Numbered from the stretch's first letter, positions 27,498 to 35,463 are shown. The stretch: 63,009 bases of DNA from DATECU01 sp035286745 (GCA_035286745.1 DATECU010000322.1:1-63009), one strand, 5' to 3'. Notes: a model not told the origin generated them from the sequence alone. Program-made: numbers and translations.

Positions 27498-28687
27498 TCG
27501 ACCTGGTCGCTGAAGAGCCTGAGCTGCTTGAGGTTCTGCTCCACCAGGTCGCGGTCCGGTTCGATGGAGCCTTGTGACAGCAGCTCGCCCGCCGCATAGA
27601 GCCGGTCGCGAAGAACCGACCGGGTGGCGGCATCCACCCGGCCCACCACCGTCGCCCCACCCTCGGCGGTGACCGCGAGGAGATGCTCTTCACGGATGGC
27701 CTTGTGGTTGAGCAGGTCGGGAGAGTGCGTCGTGGCCAGGACCTGGACCCGGTCGCTGGCCACGAGCAGGACCTCGGCCATGACCTCGGCGGCTCCCGGA
27801 TGCAAGGCCATCTCGGGCTCTTCGATCCCGACCAGAGAGACCCGGCGCTGTCCATTCAGCTCGGACTGAAACGCGGCCACCAGAATGCCCAGGGATCTCA
27901 GGGTGCCATCCGACATGTCCGCGGCCAGGAACCGCCAGGGGCTGGGATCGCCAGCCATCTCCTGGCGGAACTCCAGGGTCTCCTTCGGTCCGAGCGTCTT
28001 GTGCCCGACCGACACCACTCCGGGAACCACCGCCCTCAAGTGCTCTGCGATCGTCCGCAGCGGGCGGCCCTCTTCAAGACGCCCCAGCTCGCGAACCACG
28101 GCCGCCAGGTTCCTGCCGTCCCGCGCCAGCATCTGGCCGGGATCGGGCTCTTGCAGGTCCCGGATTCGCTCGGGATTCAGGTTGTAGAAGCTCATCCGCC
28201 GCAGGCTCTCGTACAGAGGTCTGAACTCCGGAAGCCCCGAGATGGCGACCAGAGCCAAACGATCCCGCTCCAACGCAGTCGGCAGGGTTCGCGAGGCCTC
28301 TTCGATGTGGCCCTCCCGGACCACGAAGAACTCGGCACCGACTCTGCACTCCTCCCGTTGGACCACGAAGGCCCCGTCTCGTTCGGCGCCCACCCTGAAG
28401 CTGTAGGAGGCCGAGCGTCCGTCCCCCAGAGCTAGGTCAAGTCGTATGCCAAAGTGCGTGGGATGCCCCCGGGATCGTCGTCGGACGGACTGGATTCCTC
28501 CCCGGTCGCGCAGTGCCTGCTCCAGCGTGGTGTTGAGACCGTCGGCCACGAACCTGAGCGCGTCGAGGAAGTTGCTCTTGCCGGAACCGTTGGGTCCCAC
28601 CAAGAAGGTCAGCGGCCCCAGCTCCACTCGGCACCGAGCTATGCTCTTGTAGTTCGTGATGGAGACGGCACTGAGAAGGGGCGGCAT
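27494..28687 (-). CDS. RecF/OLD-like ABC ATPase (AAA_21), partner of DUF4276
   Basis: The 397-residue protein has the SMC/RecF-type N-terminus (AVSITNYKSIARCRVELGPL) and Walker A GPNGSGKS at 31-38. A signature-like DMSDGTLRSLGIL lies at 258-270, Walker B VGIEEPE at 286-292 followed by the D-loop LHPG, and the switch TTHSPDLL at 319-326. The central region is a helical insert instead of a long coiled coil. Such ATPases act as sensor subunits of two-gene anti-phage systems. The next gene is its TOPRIM-like partner. The pair lies between housekeeping genes with no mobile element seen. Confidence 0.85.
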   Translation of the reverse strand: MPPLLSAVSITNYKSIARCRVELGPLTFLVGPNGSGKSNFLDALRFVADGLNTTLEQALRDRGGIQSVRRRSRGHPTHFGIRLDLALGDGRSASYSFRVGAERDGAFVVQREECRVGAEFFVVREGHIEEASRTLPTALERDRLALVAISGLPEFRPLYESLRRMSFYNLNPERIRDLQEPDPGQMLARDGRNLAAVVRELGRLEEGRPLRTIAEHLRAVVPGVVSVGHKTLGPKETLEFRQEMAGDPSPWRFLAADMSDGTLRSLGILVAAFQSELNGQRRVSLVGIEEPEMALHPGAAEVMAEVLLVASDRVQVLATTHSPDLLNHKAIREEHLLAVTAEGGATVVGRVDAATRSVLRDRLYAAGELLSQGSIEPDRDLVEQNLKQLRLFSDQVE

Positions 28688-28805
28688 GGACTCCCAGGGT
28701 AGTCCCTGGGCCGGGCCGGTTCAACCGTGCCGTCCTACTGGCCCACTGGAGAGGGGCGACTCGCGGACCAGAACCGCGGCCAGGAGGTCGACACGGGGAG
28801 CCCCC

Positions 28806-29690
28806 GTGTCCTTGCGCGTTGTGAGCGCCATCGCGCTTCTGATCGCCTCGTGCGCGCGGGCAGGGTACCTGCACGCTCCCACCCCTGCGGCAGAAGTGTC
28901 CCCGGCTGCCTGCGCTGCGACCGCCGAGGACCCGCTGCTGGCCTGCGCCCCGGTCGTTCTGCAGGAATTCGCCGCGGGGCCCTCTGCGATCCTCGATCGG
29001 CCCACCCCGTTCGATCCCGAGGGCTCAGGCTACCTGGCCGACGACCTTGCGGCCTGGCGGCGGCAGCCGCGGCCGGGCCTGGTTCCGTTCTACGCGTCCC
29101 TGAACCAAGACGCCGAACGACTCTATCTCTTCTACGGCCTCTACTACCCGGCGGACTGGTCGGGCCCCCCGGGGAAGCCGAGGATCGACCACGCCGGAGA
29201 CATGGAAGGGGCGCTGGTGGTGGCGGCTCGTCGCAGCGGTCGGGTCGAGGCCGTCATCACCCAGGCGCACAAGCTCTTCTACCTGTGGACACTCGATCCC
29301 GCTGCGCATCCTCGTGCCGCCTCAGGCCCCATCTCGCTCACTCCAACGGGTCGTCCCATCCTGTTCGCGGAGTCCGGTGGCCATGGGCTCTATGCGTTGG
29401 GCGCTGGGCGATGGACGCCGCGGGGCGGCGGCCGCTATCCGCAGGGCCCGGCGGCGGTCCCGGAAAGCCGCCTGCTCCGCATCGAGTTGGCGCCGGAAGG
29501 CGCGCACGCCGGCCCCCGAGCTGCGGCCGAGATTCGCCCCCTCGACCAACTGCGCGCCTACCGAGACCTGCCGAGAGGCGCCCGCCCGCCCCGGGAATGG
29601 CAGGATCGGCGCGGGCTGGGATCCCGCGGCGCTCTGATCGCTAACCCGGCCGGCCTGCTGGCCGTGCTGGAGCGCGCCAGCCGCCCCTGA
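28806..29690 (+). CDS. Predicted lipoprotein of unknown function
   Basis: From the GTG at 28806 the product is 294 residues with a lipoprotein signal (VSLRVVSAIALLIASC, Cys16). The frame is open further upstream, but there it covers the divergent promoter region. The mature part has a segment LYLFYGLYYPADWSGP followed by HAGDMEGALVVA. This faintly resembles the D-x-E-G-x-x-x-x core of NPP1/Vps62-like proteins; the likeness is weak. No enzyme motif is certain. It converges with the XRE gene 7 bases downstream. Confidence 0.7.
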   Translation: MSLRVVSAIALLIASCARAGYLHAPTPAAEVSPAACAATAEDPLLACAPVVLQEFAAGPSAILDRPTPFDPEGSGYLADDLAAWRRQPRPGLVPFYASLNQDAERLYLFYGLYYPADWSGPPGKPRIDHAGDMEGALVVAARRSGRVEAVITQAHKLFYLWTLDPAAHPRAASGPISLTPTGRPILFAESGGHGLYALGAGRWTPRGGGRYPQGPAAVPESRLLRIELAPEGAHAGPRAAAEIRPLDQLRAYRDLPRGARPPREWQDRRGLGSRGALIANPAGLLAVLERASRP

Positions 29691-29697
29691 GCCCGTC

Positions 29698-30027
29698 TCA
29701 GCGGGAGCCAGTTCCCCTTCTCTTCTTGCTCGCCTTCCGCCCACCCCGCGACGCGTAGGTCTCCGGGGCCTCGGCACTCAGGGACGCGGTGCCCTTTCCT
29801 GGCTCCTCCTCCGCCACGAAGAAGGCAAGGGGCTTGCCGTAGAGCAGCCCCAGCTCCGACAGCTCGACCACGTCGAGGCGCCGCTCGCCCGACTCGCACT
29901 TGGAGACAAAGGACTGGGTGCGGCTCACCGCAGTAGCCACCTCGGTCTGGGTCAGACCTGCCCCGACCCGCGCCTCGCGGAGGCGCGCCAGCAGCCGGCG
30001 GTACTTCGAGGAGTAGGTCGAGCGCAT
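29698..30027 (-). CDS. XRE-family helix-turn-helix regulator
   Basis: The 109-residue protein (ATG at 30025-30027) has an HTH_3 domain at about 8-65. LREARVGAGLTQTEVATAVS and RTQSFVSKCESGERRLDVVEL contain the helices and the typical S-x-x-E-x-G-x-R-x-x turn. The tail is Lys/Arg-rich (about 85-109). The frame extends upstream across the divergent gene, but without family character. It is divergent from the receiver-domain gene over a 60-base AT-rich gap and likely controls that gap and itself. Confidence 0.88.
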   Translation of the reverse strand: MRSTYSSKYRRLLARLREARVGAGLTQTEVATAVSRTQSFVSKCESGERRLDVVELSELGLLYGKPLAFFVAEEEPGKGTASLSAEAPETYASRGGRKASKKRRGTGSR

Positions 30028-30046
30028 GACTCGGGCGCCTAGGGTT

Positions 30047-30081
30047 GAATTCCGAATCCGGATATTCCAAAATCGGATTTC
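30047..30081. promoter_or_regulatory. AT-rich operator candidate between divergent genes
   Basis: This patch is far richer in A/T than its surroundings. It contains the 8-base palindrome ATCCGGAT (30056-30063) and inverted hexamers AATCCG (30055-30060) and CGGATT (30074-30079), 13 bases apart. It spans the whole usable promoter region of the XRE and receiver genes, so binding by the XRE protein would affect both. Confidence 0.4.
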
Positions 30082-30087
30082 AGGAAC

Positions 30088-30507
30088 ATGCCCATGAACC
30101 CCTCCCTCCCGACGTTGCCGCCGGCACGGGTTCTGTTGGCGGAAGACGATCCGGCGCTGCGAGACCTCTGGGCCGAGGTCCTCCGAGGCGAGGGGTTCGA
30201 CGTAGTGGCCGCTGCGGACGGGGGTGAGCTGGTCGATCTGTTCTGGAGCCAGGGTCCTTTCGACACTCTCCTGCTCGACGAGGACATGCCGAGGCTCCGG
30301 GGCCGGCAAGCGCTGGCCAGGCTGCGGTCCGCCGGAACCAGGGTGCCGGCCGTGATCTGCAGCGGCAGGGTCGAGATCGATCCGGAGGAGTGCCTGCGCC
30401 TGGGTGTGCGCTTTGTTCTCAGAAAGCCCTGCACGCTGGCGTGCCTGGTGAGCACCATGCGCGCTGCCCTGGAGGATCGGCCCTCCGGCCAGCCGCTCGC
30501 CCCGTGA
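30088..30507 (+). CDS. Single-domain response regulator (receiver)
   Basis: The 139-residue protein is a lone CheY-like receiver. It has acidic AEDDPALRD near 18-26, the phosphoacceptor Asp in LLLDEDMP, the conserved Ser in VICSGR, and the Lys in VLRKPC. There is no output domain. A second ATG at 30094 sits 8 bases from an AGGA ribosome site and may be the real start. No histidine kinase is adjacent. The next gene is on the other strand. Confidence 0.88.
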   Translation: MPMNPSLPTLPPARVLLAEDDPALRDLWAEVLRGEGFDVVAAADGGELVDLFWSQGPFDTLLLDEDMPRLRGRQALARLRSAGTRVPAVICSGRVEIDPEECLRLGVRFVLRKPCTLACLVSTMRAALEDRPSGQPLAP

Positions 30508-30535
30508 GATCGATCGAGCGGGCCCCGGACCGCGC

Positions 30536-31498
30536 TCAGGAGGAGTGGCTGCCCTCCAGCAAGGCGGCGGCCAGCAGCGGCACCAGCAGCTCGTGATGGC
30601 CGGTCAGACTGTAGCCGCGACCCACGCCGCGGGTGGGTCGCTGGACCACGTTGGTCAGCGGCCGGTAGGACTGGATGAAGTCGAGGTTGGCGGTCGCAAA
30701 GTCGCGGAGGTCGTGGCCCAGGTTGCGAGCCAGGGTGACCGCCTTCAGGAACACCTCGGGCAGAAGCACCGCCGAGCCCACGTTCAGATAGACCCCGCCG
30801 CCGCCCAGCTCGGCCACCTGGGCCGCGAAAAGGCGGAAGTCCAGATGGCTGGAGCGGCCTAACGCAGCGGGATCGCAGGCCGGGTGCAAGTGAACGATGT
30901 CGGTGCCTATCGCCACGTGAACGGTGGCGGGCAACCCCAATCGGTAGGCGGCGCCCAAAAGGCTGACACCAAGGTGCGGCGACGCCGTCTGCACCAGATG
31001 GCGCCCCACTGCCGCCCCCAGGCCCAGGCCGTCCCGATCGCCATCGGCCACCGCCCGGTTGATCCCCTCCCCCGTCTCCCGGGCCATGCCGAACTCGCCC
31101 GAGCCCAGGGTTTCGGCCACCTCCTCGGAGGTCTGCCCCGCCACGGCCAGCTCGAAGTCGTGGACCACGCCGGCGCCGTTCAGGGCGATGCCGGTGACCA
31201 GGCCCTTCTCCATCAAGTCGATCAGCACCGGCGACAAGCCGACCTTGAGGACGTGCCCGCCCAGGCCCCAGAGAATCGGCTTCCCGCGCTCTCTGGCCCG
31301 CAGGATCTCCTGGACCAAGGCGCGCAGGGAGTCCCCAGCCAGGATCCTGGGGAGCGAGTCCAGAAACGCCGCCAGTCCGGTGCCGGGGAGGTGGGGCCGG
31401 GCGAACTGGGCCAGCGTGACCTTGCTCTTGCGTCCGGCCAAAGGGTAGGTGCGGATCCGGTCGAGCTCCAGGGGGCGGGGCGGCTTGCCGGGCTTCAC
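30536..31498 (-). CDS. Deoxyhypusine-synthase-like protein, function unknown
   Basis: The 320-residue product starts at a GTG overlapping the gmhA stop (GTGA). It resembles the deoxyhypusine synthase fold family found sporadically in bacteria: GKPILWGLGGHVLKVGLSP near 80, GIALNGAGVVHDFELAV near 113, and HVAIGTDIVHLHPACDP near 205. The lysine that carries the butylamine intermediate in true synthases is not evident in the C-terminal third, and bacteria lack eIF5A. It is therefore probably a different NAD-dependent enzyme. It shares an operon with gmhA and a J-like protein. Confidence 0.7.
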   Translation of the reverse strand: MKPGKPPRPLELDRIRTYPLAGRKSKVTLAQFARPHLPGTGLAAFLDSLPRILAGDSLRALVQEILRARERGKPILWGLGGHVLKVGLSPVLIDLMEKGLVTGIALNGAGVVHDFELAVAGQTSEEVAETLGSGEFGMARETGEGINRAVADGDRDGLGLGAAVGRHLVQTASPHLGVSLLGAAYRLGLPATVHVAIGTDIVHLHPACDPAALGRSSHLDFRLFAAQVAELGGGGVYLNVGSAVLLPEVFLKAVTLARNLGHDLRDFATANLDFIQSYRPLTNVVQRPTRGVGRGYSLTGHHELLVPLLAAALLEGSHSS

Positions 31499-32067
31499 GC
31501 CGTGACCGCCTCTTCCACCATCTGGCACAGCAGGTGGATCACCATGCCGTGCACCTCCTGGATGCGGGGGGTGGCCGGGTGGGGGACATCGATCAGGTAG
31601 TCCACGAGACCCGGCAGCTCGCCCCCACCGGCCCCGGTCAACCCCACGGTGACCAGACCTCGCTCCCGGGCCAGCCGCAGGGCGGAGATGACGTTAGGGG
31701 AACGGCCAGAGGTGCTGATGCCAAACGCAACATCCCCAGGCCGGCCGTGGGCCTCCACTTGCCGGCGGAAGACCGCGTCGTAGCCGAGATCGTTGGCCAC
31801 CGCGGTGATCACCGAGGGGTCGGTGGTGAGGGCCAGGGCGGGCAGGGCCGCCCGGTCCCGGAGGAAGCGGCCCAGGAGTTCTCCGGCCAGGTGTTGGGCA
31901 TCGGCGGCCGAGCCCCCGTTGCCGAAGCAGAGGATCTTGCCGCCGGCGCGCAAGCAGCTCGCGAGCCGCTCGCCCACCTCCAGCAGCAGCCGCGCGTTCT
32001 CCCGGAAGAAGCGGTCCTTGAGGGCAATGCTCTCCGCGGCGATGGCCCTCAGGGTTTGCTCGTCCAT
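31495..32067 (-). CDS. gmhA: Phosphoheptose isomerase (SIS domain)
   Basis: GmhA converts sedoheptulose-7-phosphate to D-glycero-D-manno-heptose-7-phosphate, the first step to lipopolysaccharide core heptose. The 190-residue SIS protein has GNGGSAADAQH at 49-59, the substrate loop FGISTSGRSPNV near 112-123, and a C-terminal helix with the family Glu/His residues (RIQEVHGMVIHLLCQMVEE). The length matches GmhA. No other heptose genes are nearby. It supports an LPS-bearing outer membrane. Confidence 0.9.
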   Translation of the reverse strand: MDEQTLRAIAAESIALKDRFFRENARLLLEVGERLASCLRAGGKILCFGNGGSAADAQHLAGELLGRFLRDRAALPALALTTDPSVITAVANDLGYDAVFRRQVEAHGRPGDVAFGISTSGRSPNVISALRLARERGLVTVGLTGAGGGELPGLVDYLIDVPHPATPRIQEVHGMVIHLLCQMVEEAVTA

Positions 32068-32079
32068 ACCGAAGGCGGA

Positions 32080-32655
32080 TCAGGGCTTGTCGGCGCGGAT
32101 GTGCACGGTGAGCAAGAGCGACTGGAGCGAAGGCTCGTCGACCGCGACCTGGAAGACGGCCCCGTCCTTGAGACCGGCCGGAATCCGCACCGGCACCGGC
32201 AGCCGAGTGTCCAGCCGGCCTTCGCCCCCGCAGTGGCCGCAGTCGAAGCCGGCGCCTCCGGTGCCGCCACACGCCGGGCAGGTCGCCGCCACCGGGATGT
32301 CCAGCGGCAGCGTGCCCCCCTTGGCGGCTTCTCGGGCGGTCAGCACGATCTCACCCGAAAGCGTGCCAGGGCGGGTGGGGCGCCGCAGCTCGCCCATGGC
32401 CGGGCTCTTCAAGAAGGACCAGGACGCGGCGTCGAACCGCCTGTCCCCCTGGCCGAGGGTCTCGTCATAGCGACGGCGGGCCTCGGCGTTGGCCAGCGTT
32501 TCGTAGGCGACCCGCAGGTCATCGATGTCCCCGGTCCCTGCCTGCTTGGCCGGACGCAGCTTTCGGGCCAGGCGCCTGTAGGCCCGCTTGATGGCGTCGG
32601 TCGTCGCATCGCGGGGCACCCCGAGGATGCGGTAGTAGTCCTTGCGTTTCTCCAT
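32080..32655 (-). CDS. DnaJ-like protein with HPD motif lost
   Basis: The 191-residue protein (ATG at 32653-32655) starts with a J-domain (KDYYRILGVPRDATTDAIKR). At the place of the obligatory His-Pro-Asp it reads Arg34-Pro35-Ala36 (ARKLRPAKQAG). After a Gly-poor linker come two zinc motifs, CPACGGTG and CGHCGGEG, half of the usual four, and a short substrate-binding-like end. Without HPD it should not stimulate DnaK ATPase. It could act as a regulator, scaffold or holdase. It starts the operon with gmhA and the DHS-like gene. Confidence 0.85.
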   Translation of the reverse strand: MEKRKDYYRILGVPRDATTDAIKRAYRRLARKLRPAKQAGTGDIDDLRVAYETLANAEARRRYDETLGQGDRRFDAASWSFLKSPAMGELRRPTRPGTLSGEIVLTAREAAKGGTLPLDIPVAATCPACGGTGGAGFDCGHCGGEGRLDTRLPVPVRIPAGLKDGAVFQVAVDEPSLQSLLLTVHIRADKP

Positions 32656-32723
32656 TCCAGCTACACCATAGGTCGTGGCCGGAAGCGGTGTCAAGCCGGC
32701 CTTCGAGCGACGTCCCGGCAGGG

Positions 32724-32732
32724 TGCTATGAT
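32724..32732 (+). promoter_or_regulatory. Extended -10 promoter, TGC-TATGAT
   Basis: TGC at 32724-32726 directly precedes TATGAT (32727-32732). A start near 32739 gives a leader of about 36 bases, containing GGGAGGA before the ATG at 32775. Confidence 0.45.
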
Positions 32733-32774
32733 CGCCCGCATACGCTACAGGCTTGCTGAGTCGGGAGGACTCCC

Positions 32775-33392
32775 ATGTCTCCAGAGACGAGTGCGGTCAC
32801 GCAGCTGCTGCTGCGTTTCTTCCACATCTTGTTCGGCGTGGTCTGGCTGGGCCATCTCTACTTCTTCAACTTCGTCAACGGCCCTTTCCAGGCGGTGCTG
32901 GACAAGGAGTTGAAGCCGCGGGTCAACCCGCCCCTGCTGTTGCGCGCCCTGTACTGGTTCCGCTGGGGAGCGGTCTTCACGCTGCTCACCGGCTGGGTGC
33001 TCTTCGGCCTCCTCTACTGGCCTTTCGGGGCCGCGCTGCTCCCTCCCGAAGGGGGCCTGTCGGCCCGCGGCGTCTGGATGCTGATCGGGGCGGTGTTGGG
33101 CACCGTGATGTTCGCCAACGTCTGGCTGGTGATCTGGCCGGTGCAGAAGAAGATCCTCGGCGGTCTGGCGGCGGGTTCGCCGGCACCGCCGGAGCTGGCC
33201 GCGCGGGTCACCCTGGTGTCGCGGATCAACCTGTTCCTCTCCGCCCCCATGCTGATGGGGATGGTCGCCGGCTCCCATCACGAGGTTTGGGCGCTGATGC
33301 CCGGCTGGATGCACGGGGTGTTTCTGATCCTGACCTTGGGCGGCGTCCACGGTCTCTGGAAGCGGGCTCAGAAGGCCGGTGGGAGCCTCTGA
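32775..33392 (+). CDS. PuuD-like (urate oxidase N-terminal domain) membrane protein
   Basis: The 205-residue protein has five hydrophobic helices. It carries the family text GVVWLGHLYFFNFVNGPFQ near 22-40, ALYWFRWGAVFTLLTGW near 58-74, FANVWLVIWPVQKKI near 114-128 and SAPMLMGMVAGSHH near 162. In purple bacteria the PuuD N-terminal domain is this membrane unit fused to a cytochrome c. Here no cytochrome domain follows, so urate oxidation is not assured. The conserved His residues could bind heme. A GGGAGGA site lies 5 bases before the ATG. Confidence 0.75.
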   Translation: MSPETSAVTQLLLRFFHILFGVVWLGHLYFFNFVNGPFQAVLDKELKPRVNPPLLLRALYWFRWGAVFTLLTGWVLFGLLYWPFGAALLPPEGGLSARGVWMLIGAVLGTVMFANVWLVIWPVQKKILGGLAAGSPAPPELAARVTLVSRINLFLSAPMLMGMVAGSHHEVWALMPGWMHGVFLILTLGGVHGLWKRAQKAGGSL

Positions 33393-33454
33393 CAACGGAA
33401 ACGACATCAACCACAAGAGCCCAGCGCGGCCAGGGCCGCACCCAAACGAACGGA

Positions 33455-33628
33455 CACCACAGAGGCACAGAGAAGAGACCGCCGGCCGCAAGCGGAACGG
33501 ACGTACACCGCGCTCCAGTCTCTCGCCGATCGTCGTAGCTGAAAGCTAATCGCTGATCGCTGCCCCCTGGTGGCACTCCCCGCTCCTCGGCCCAGGTCGC
33601 TCTCGGTGCCTCGGTGTCTCTGTGGTTA
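33455..33628. repeat. Composite repeat: family A pair enclosing a family B arm
   Basis: The left arm CACCACAGAGGCACAGAG (from 33455) and right arm GGTGCCTCGGTGTCTCTGTG (from 33605) are inverted family A arms. Between them are the shared core AGAAGCGGAACGG-like segment (33478-33503) and a family B arm CGTAGCTGAAAGCTAATCGC (from 33533). The right arm supplies the stop codon of the convergent MBL gene (33626-33628). Confidence 0.8.
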
Positions 33629-34450
33629 TGCCGTTAGGTGGAACGCCACCGCGCGCACGAAGTTCCGGGCCGAGAAGCGCCCGCGGCTGAACCAGGTGAG
33701 GAAGCCCTCGGGACCCACCGCCCGGCGCGCCACCTCGGCTTCGGGCAACCCCTGGGCCAAGAGGTCGAGGATGCGCTCGCGCAGGCTGCGCAGGCCATCG
33801 GCCTTGCGGCGCAGAGAAGCGGGCCCGTCCTCTAGGAGGCCGCGGTGAGCGCAGAAGACCTGGCGCACCGGCAAACGACCCACCGCGTCCAGCGAATCGA
33901 TGAGGCCGGAGACATCCTCGTCGGAACGCAGGTAGCGGAGCTTCTCGGCCAGGAACAAATCGCCGGTGAAGAGCCAGCCGCGCTCGGCCTCGAAGAGGCA
34001 GACGTGGTCGGGGCTGTGCCCAGGGGTGTGGATCACCTGGAATCGGAGGTGGCGAGTCGCCACCTCCTTGCCCAGCGGCTCCGCCACAACGTGCGGTGGG
34101 CGGCCCCAGGCGAAGCGCCGGTAGAGCTCCTGCACGAAGCCCCGCTCCAGAAGCGGCACCCCCAAGGGATGAACCTGCGGTCGCAGTTGGCGCCGGGCCA
34201 AGAGAGCCGCCGCCGCGCCCATGTGGTCCTCGTGGTGGTGGGTGAGGATGAGCCCCTCCAGGCGCTGGCCCTCCAGGGCCGAAAGCAGCTCGCGCCAGGT
34301 CGTCGGGGGCCCGCAGTCGACCAGCACGCCATCGACCAGGTAGGCGCCGGTCCAGTAGAGGGGCCGGCCCAGGAAGCGCCTGGCCATACGCAGGAAGCCG
34401 ATCTCGCCGTAGCTCTCGCTGCGAATCACGGTGGCGTCCGGGACGGCCAC
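33626..34450 (-). CDS. MBL-fold metallo-hydrolase
   Basis: The 274-residue protein shows the metallo-beta-lactamase motif LTHHHEDHMG (HxHxDH at 71-76), Asp45 in LVDCGPP, the third-ligand HTPGHSPDHVCLF near 141, the bridging Asp in LFTGDLFL near 160 and a later His in CAHRG near 200. A C-terminal helical domain of about 65 residues looks like the winged-helix tail of glyoxalase-II/LACTB2-like enzymes. The substrate is unknown. The start is GTG and overlaps the upstream gene by 25 bases. The stop codon falls in a repeat arm. Confidence 0.88.
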   Translation of the reverse strand: MAVPDATVIRSESYGEIGFLRMARRFLGRPLYWTGAYLVDGVLVDCGPPTTWRELLSALEGQRLEGLILTHHHEDHMGAAAALLARRQLRPQVHPLGVPLLERGFVQELYRRFAWGRPPHVVAEPLGKEVATRHLRFQVIHTPGHSPDHVCLFEAERGWLFTGDLFLAEKLRYLRSDEDVSGLIDSLDAVGRLPVRQVFCAHRGLLEDGPASLRRKADGLRSLRERILDLLAQGLPEAEVARRAVGPEGFLTWFSRGRFSARNFVRAVAFHLTA

Positions 34451-34788
34451 AGCCGCCTGATCTCGAACCCCAAGGCGGTTGCCAGCAGCAGCAGAGCCAG
34501 GACTACGAGGGGGCCCCGGAGCTTGGGCAGCCAGGGGCTGGCGGGCTGAGGCATGGTCAAGGGCGACGGGGATGGGGTCGCCATCGGCGATTCCGCGGCG
34601 AGGGTCTGGCTGTCAGACGCAGGCCGAGCGGGTGAGCGTGTCCCGTCGGTTCCGCGCCCGACCCTGGTGGCCTCCGCTCCTGCCGAGCCGCCTTCCTCCT
34701 GCGATGGTGCTGGATCAGGGATCGGCGACCCGGCGAGGCTCGGGACGGCCATCAAGGCGGCGAGCGTCAGACCGCGAAGTCGGCCCAC
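34426..34788 (-). CDS. Small Pro-rich membrane protein, hypothetical
   Basis: From a GTG at 34788 the product is 120 residues. It has a signal-peptide-like segment (VGRLRGLTLAALMAVPSLAG), about 60 residues rich in Ser/Pro/Ala/Thr, then a C-terminal membrane helix (LVVLALLLLATALGF) and a basic tail. The topology suggests a type I anchored spacer protein. No ribosome site is clear and the frame is open much further upstream through pal, so the start is uncertain. No family is recognised. Confidence 0.45.
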   Translation of the reverse strand: MGRLRGLTLAALMAVPSLAGSPIPDPAPSQEEGGSAGAEATRVGRGTDGTRSPARPASDSQTLAAESPMATPSPSPLTMPQPASPWLPKLRGPLVVLALLLLATALGFEIRRLWPSRTPP

Positions 34789-34859
34789 CGCGAGGAGCGT
34801 CTCATTACCGAAAGGCAGGGCCCGCCGCAGGCTTCCCCGCGGCGAGCCGAAGCCCGGAG

Positions 34860-35414
34860 CTACTTGGTCTTGCCGGTAACGGCGAAGTGGTCGCGGCGGT
34901 TGCGGCCCCAGCAGTCCTCGTTGGACTCCTGGCACAGCGGGACCTCCTTGCCGTAGGACACGGTCTTCAGGCGCGCCGCCGGCACGCCCAGAGAGATCAG
35001 GTAGTCGGAGGCGGCACGAGCGCGGCGCTCGCCCAGAGCCAGGTTGTACTCCACCGAGCCCCGCTCGTCGCAATGGCCCTCGATCGTGATCTTGAGGAAG
35101 TCGAACTTCCTCAGCACGTCGGCGTTGCGGGCCAGGATCTGGCGATCGCCCTCGCGAAGGTCCGCCTTGTCGTAGTCGAAGTGGATGTCGTTGAACAATC
35201 CCATCCGTTCGATCTCGTCGGTGGACATCTGCGAGAGGCGTGTGTACTCGTCCTCCTGCCGCACCGTGTCGGGAGTGGCCGCTGGAGGCGGGGCCAAAGG
35301 CGGCGCGGCGGGGGCCACCACGGGCGCGGAGGGCGGCGGTGGCGGCGTCTTCTTTCCGCAGGCCACGAATGCCGTCGCGGCCACCAGGGTCACAACCAAT
35401 GCTGTCTGTCTCAT
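34860..35414 (-). CDS. pal: Peptidoglycan-associated lipoprotein Pal
   Basis: Pal anchors the outer membrane to peptidoglycan and works with Tol. The 184-residue product (ATG at 35412-35414) has a signal MRQTALVVTLVAATAFVAC (Cys19), a Pro/Ala linker, and an OmpA-like domain. That domain has DIHFDYDKADLRE near 80, the peptidoglycan-binding EGHCDERGSVEYNLALGERR near 117-136, and SYGKEVP near 158. No tolB or tolQRA is in the window, so the rest of the complex is elsewhere. Confidence 0.95.
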   Translation of the reverse strand: MRQTALVVTLVAATAFVACGKKTPPPPPSAPVVAPAAPPLAPPPAATPDTVRQEDEYTRLSQMSTDEIERMGLFNDIHFDYDKADLREGDRQILARNADVLRKFDFLKITIEGHCDERGSVEYNLALGERRARAASDYLISLGVPAARLKTVSYGKEVPLCQESNEDCWGRNRRDHFAVTGKTK

Positions 35415-35463
35415 TCCACTCACCCCTTCAGTCGTTGAAACACGGCCGCGAGGAAGCAGCCGC

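Noticed and set aside
27494..28687. The ATPase as a RecF or a plain OLD nuclease
   Set aside because: It lacks the long RecF plan and has no C-terminal TOPRIM domain of its own. The TOPRIM-like part is in the separate DUF4276 gene.
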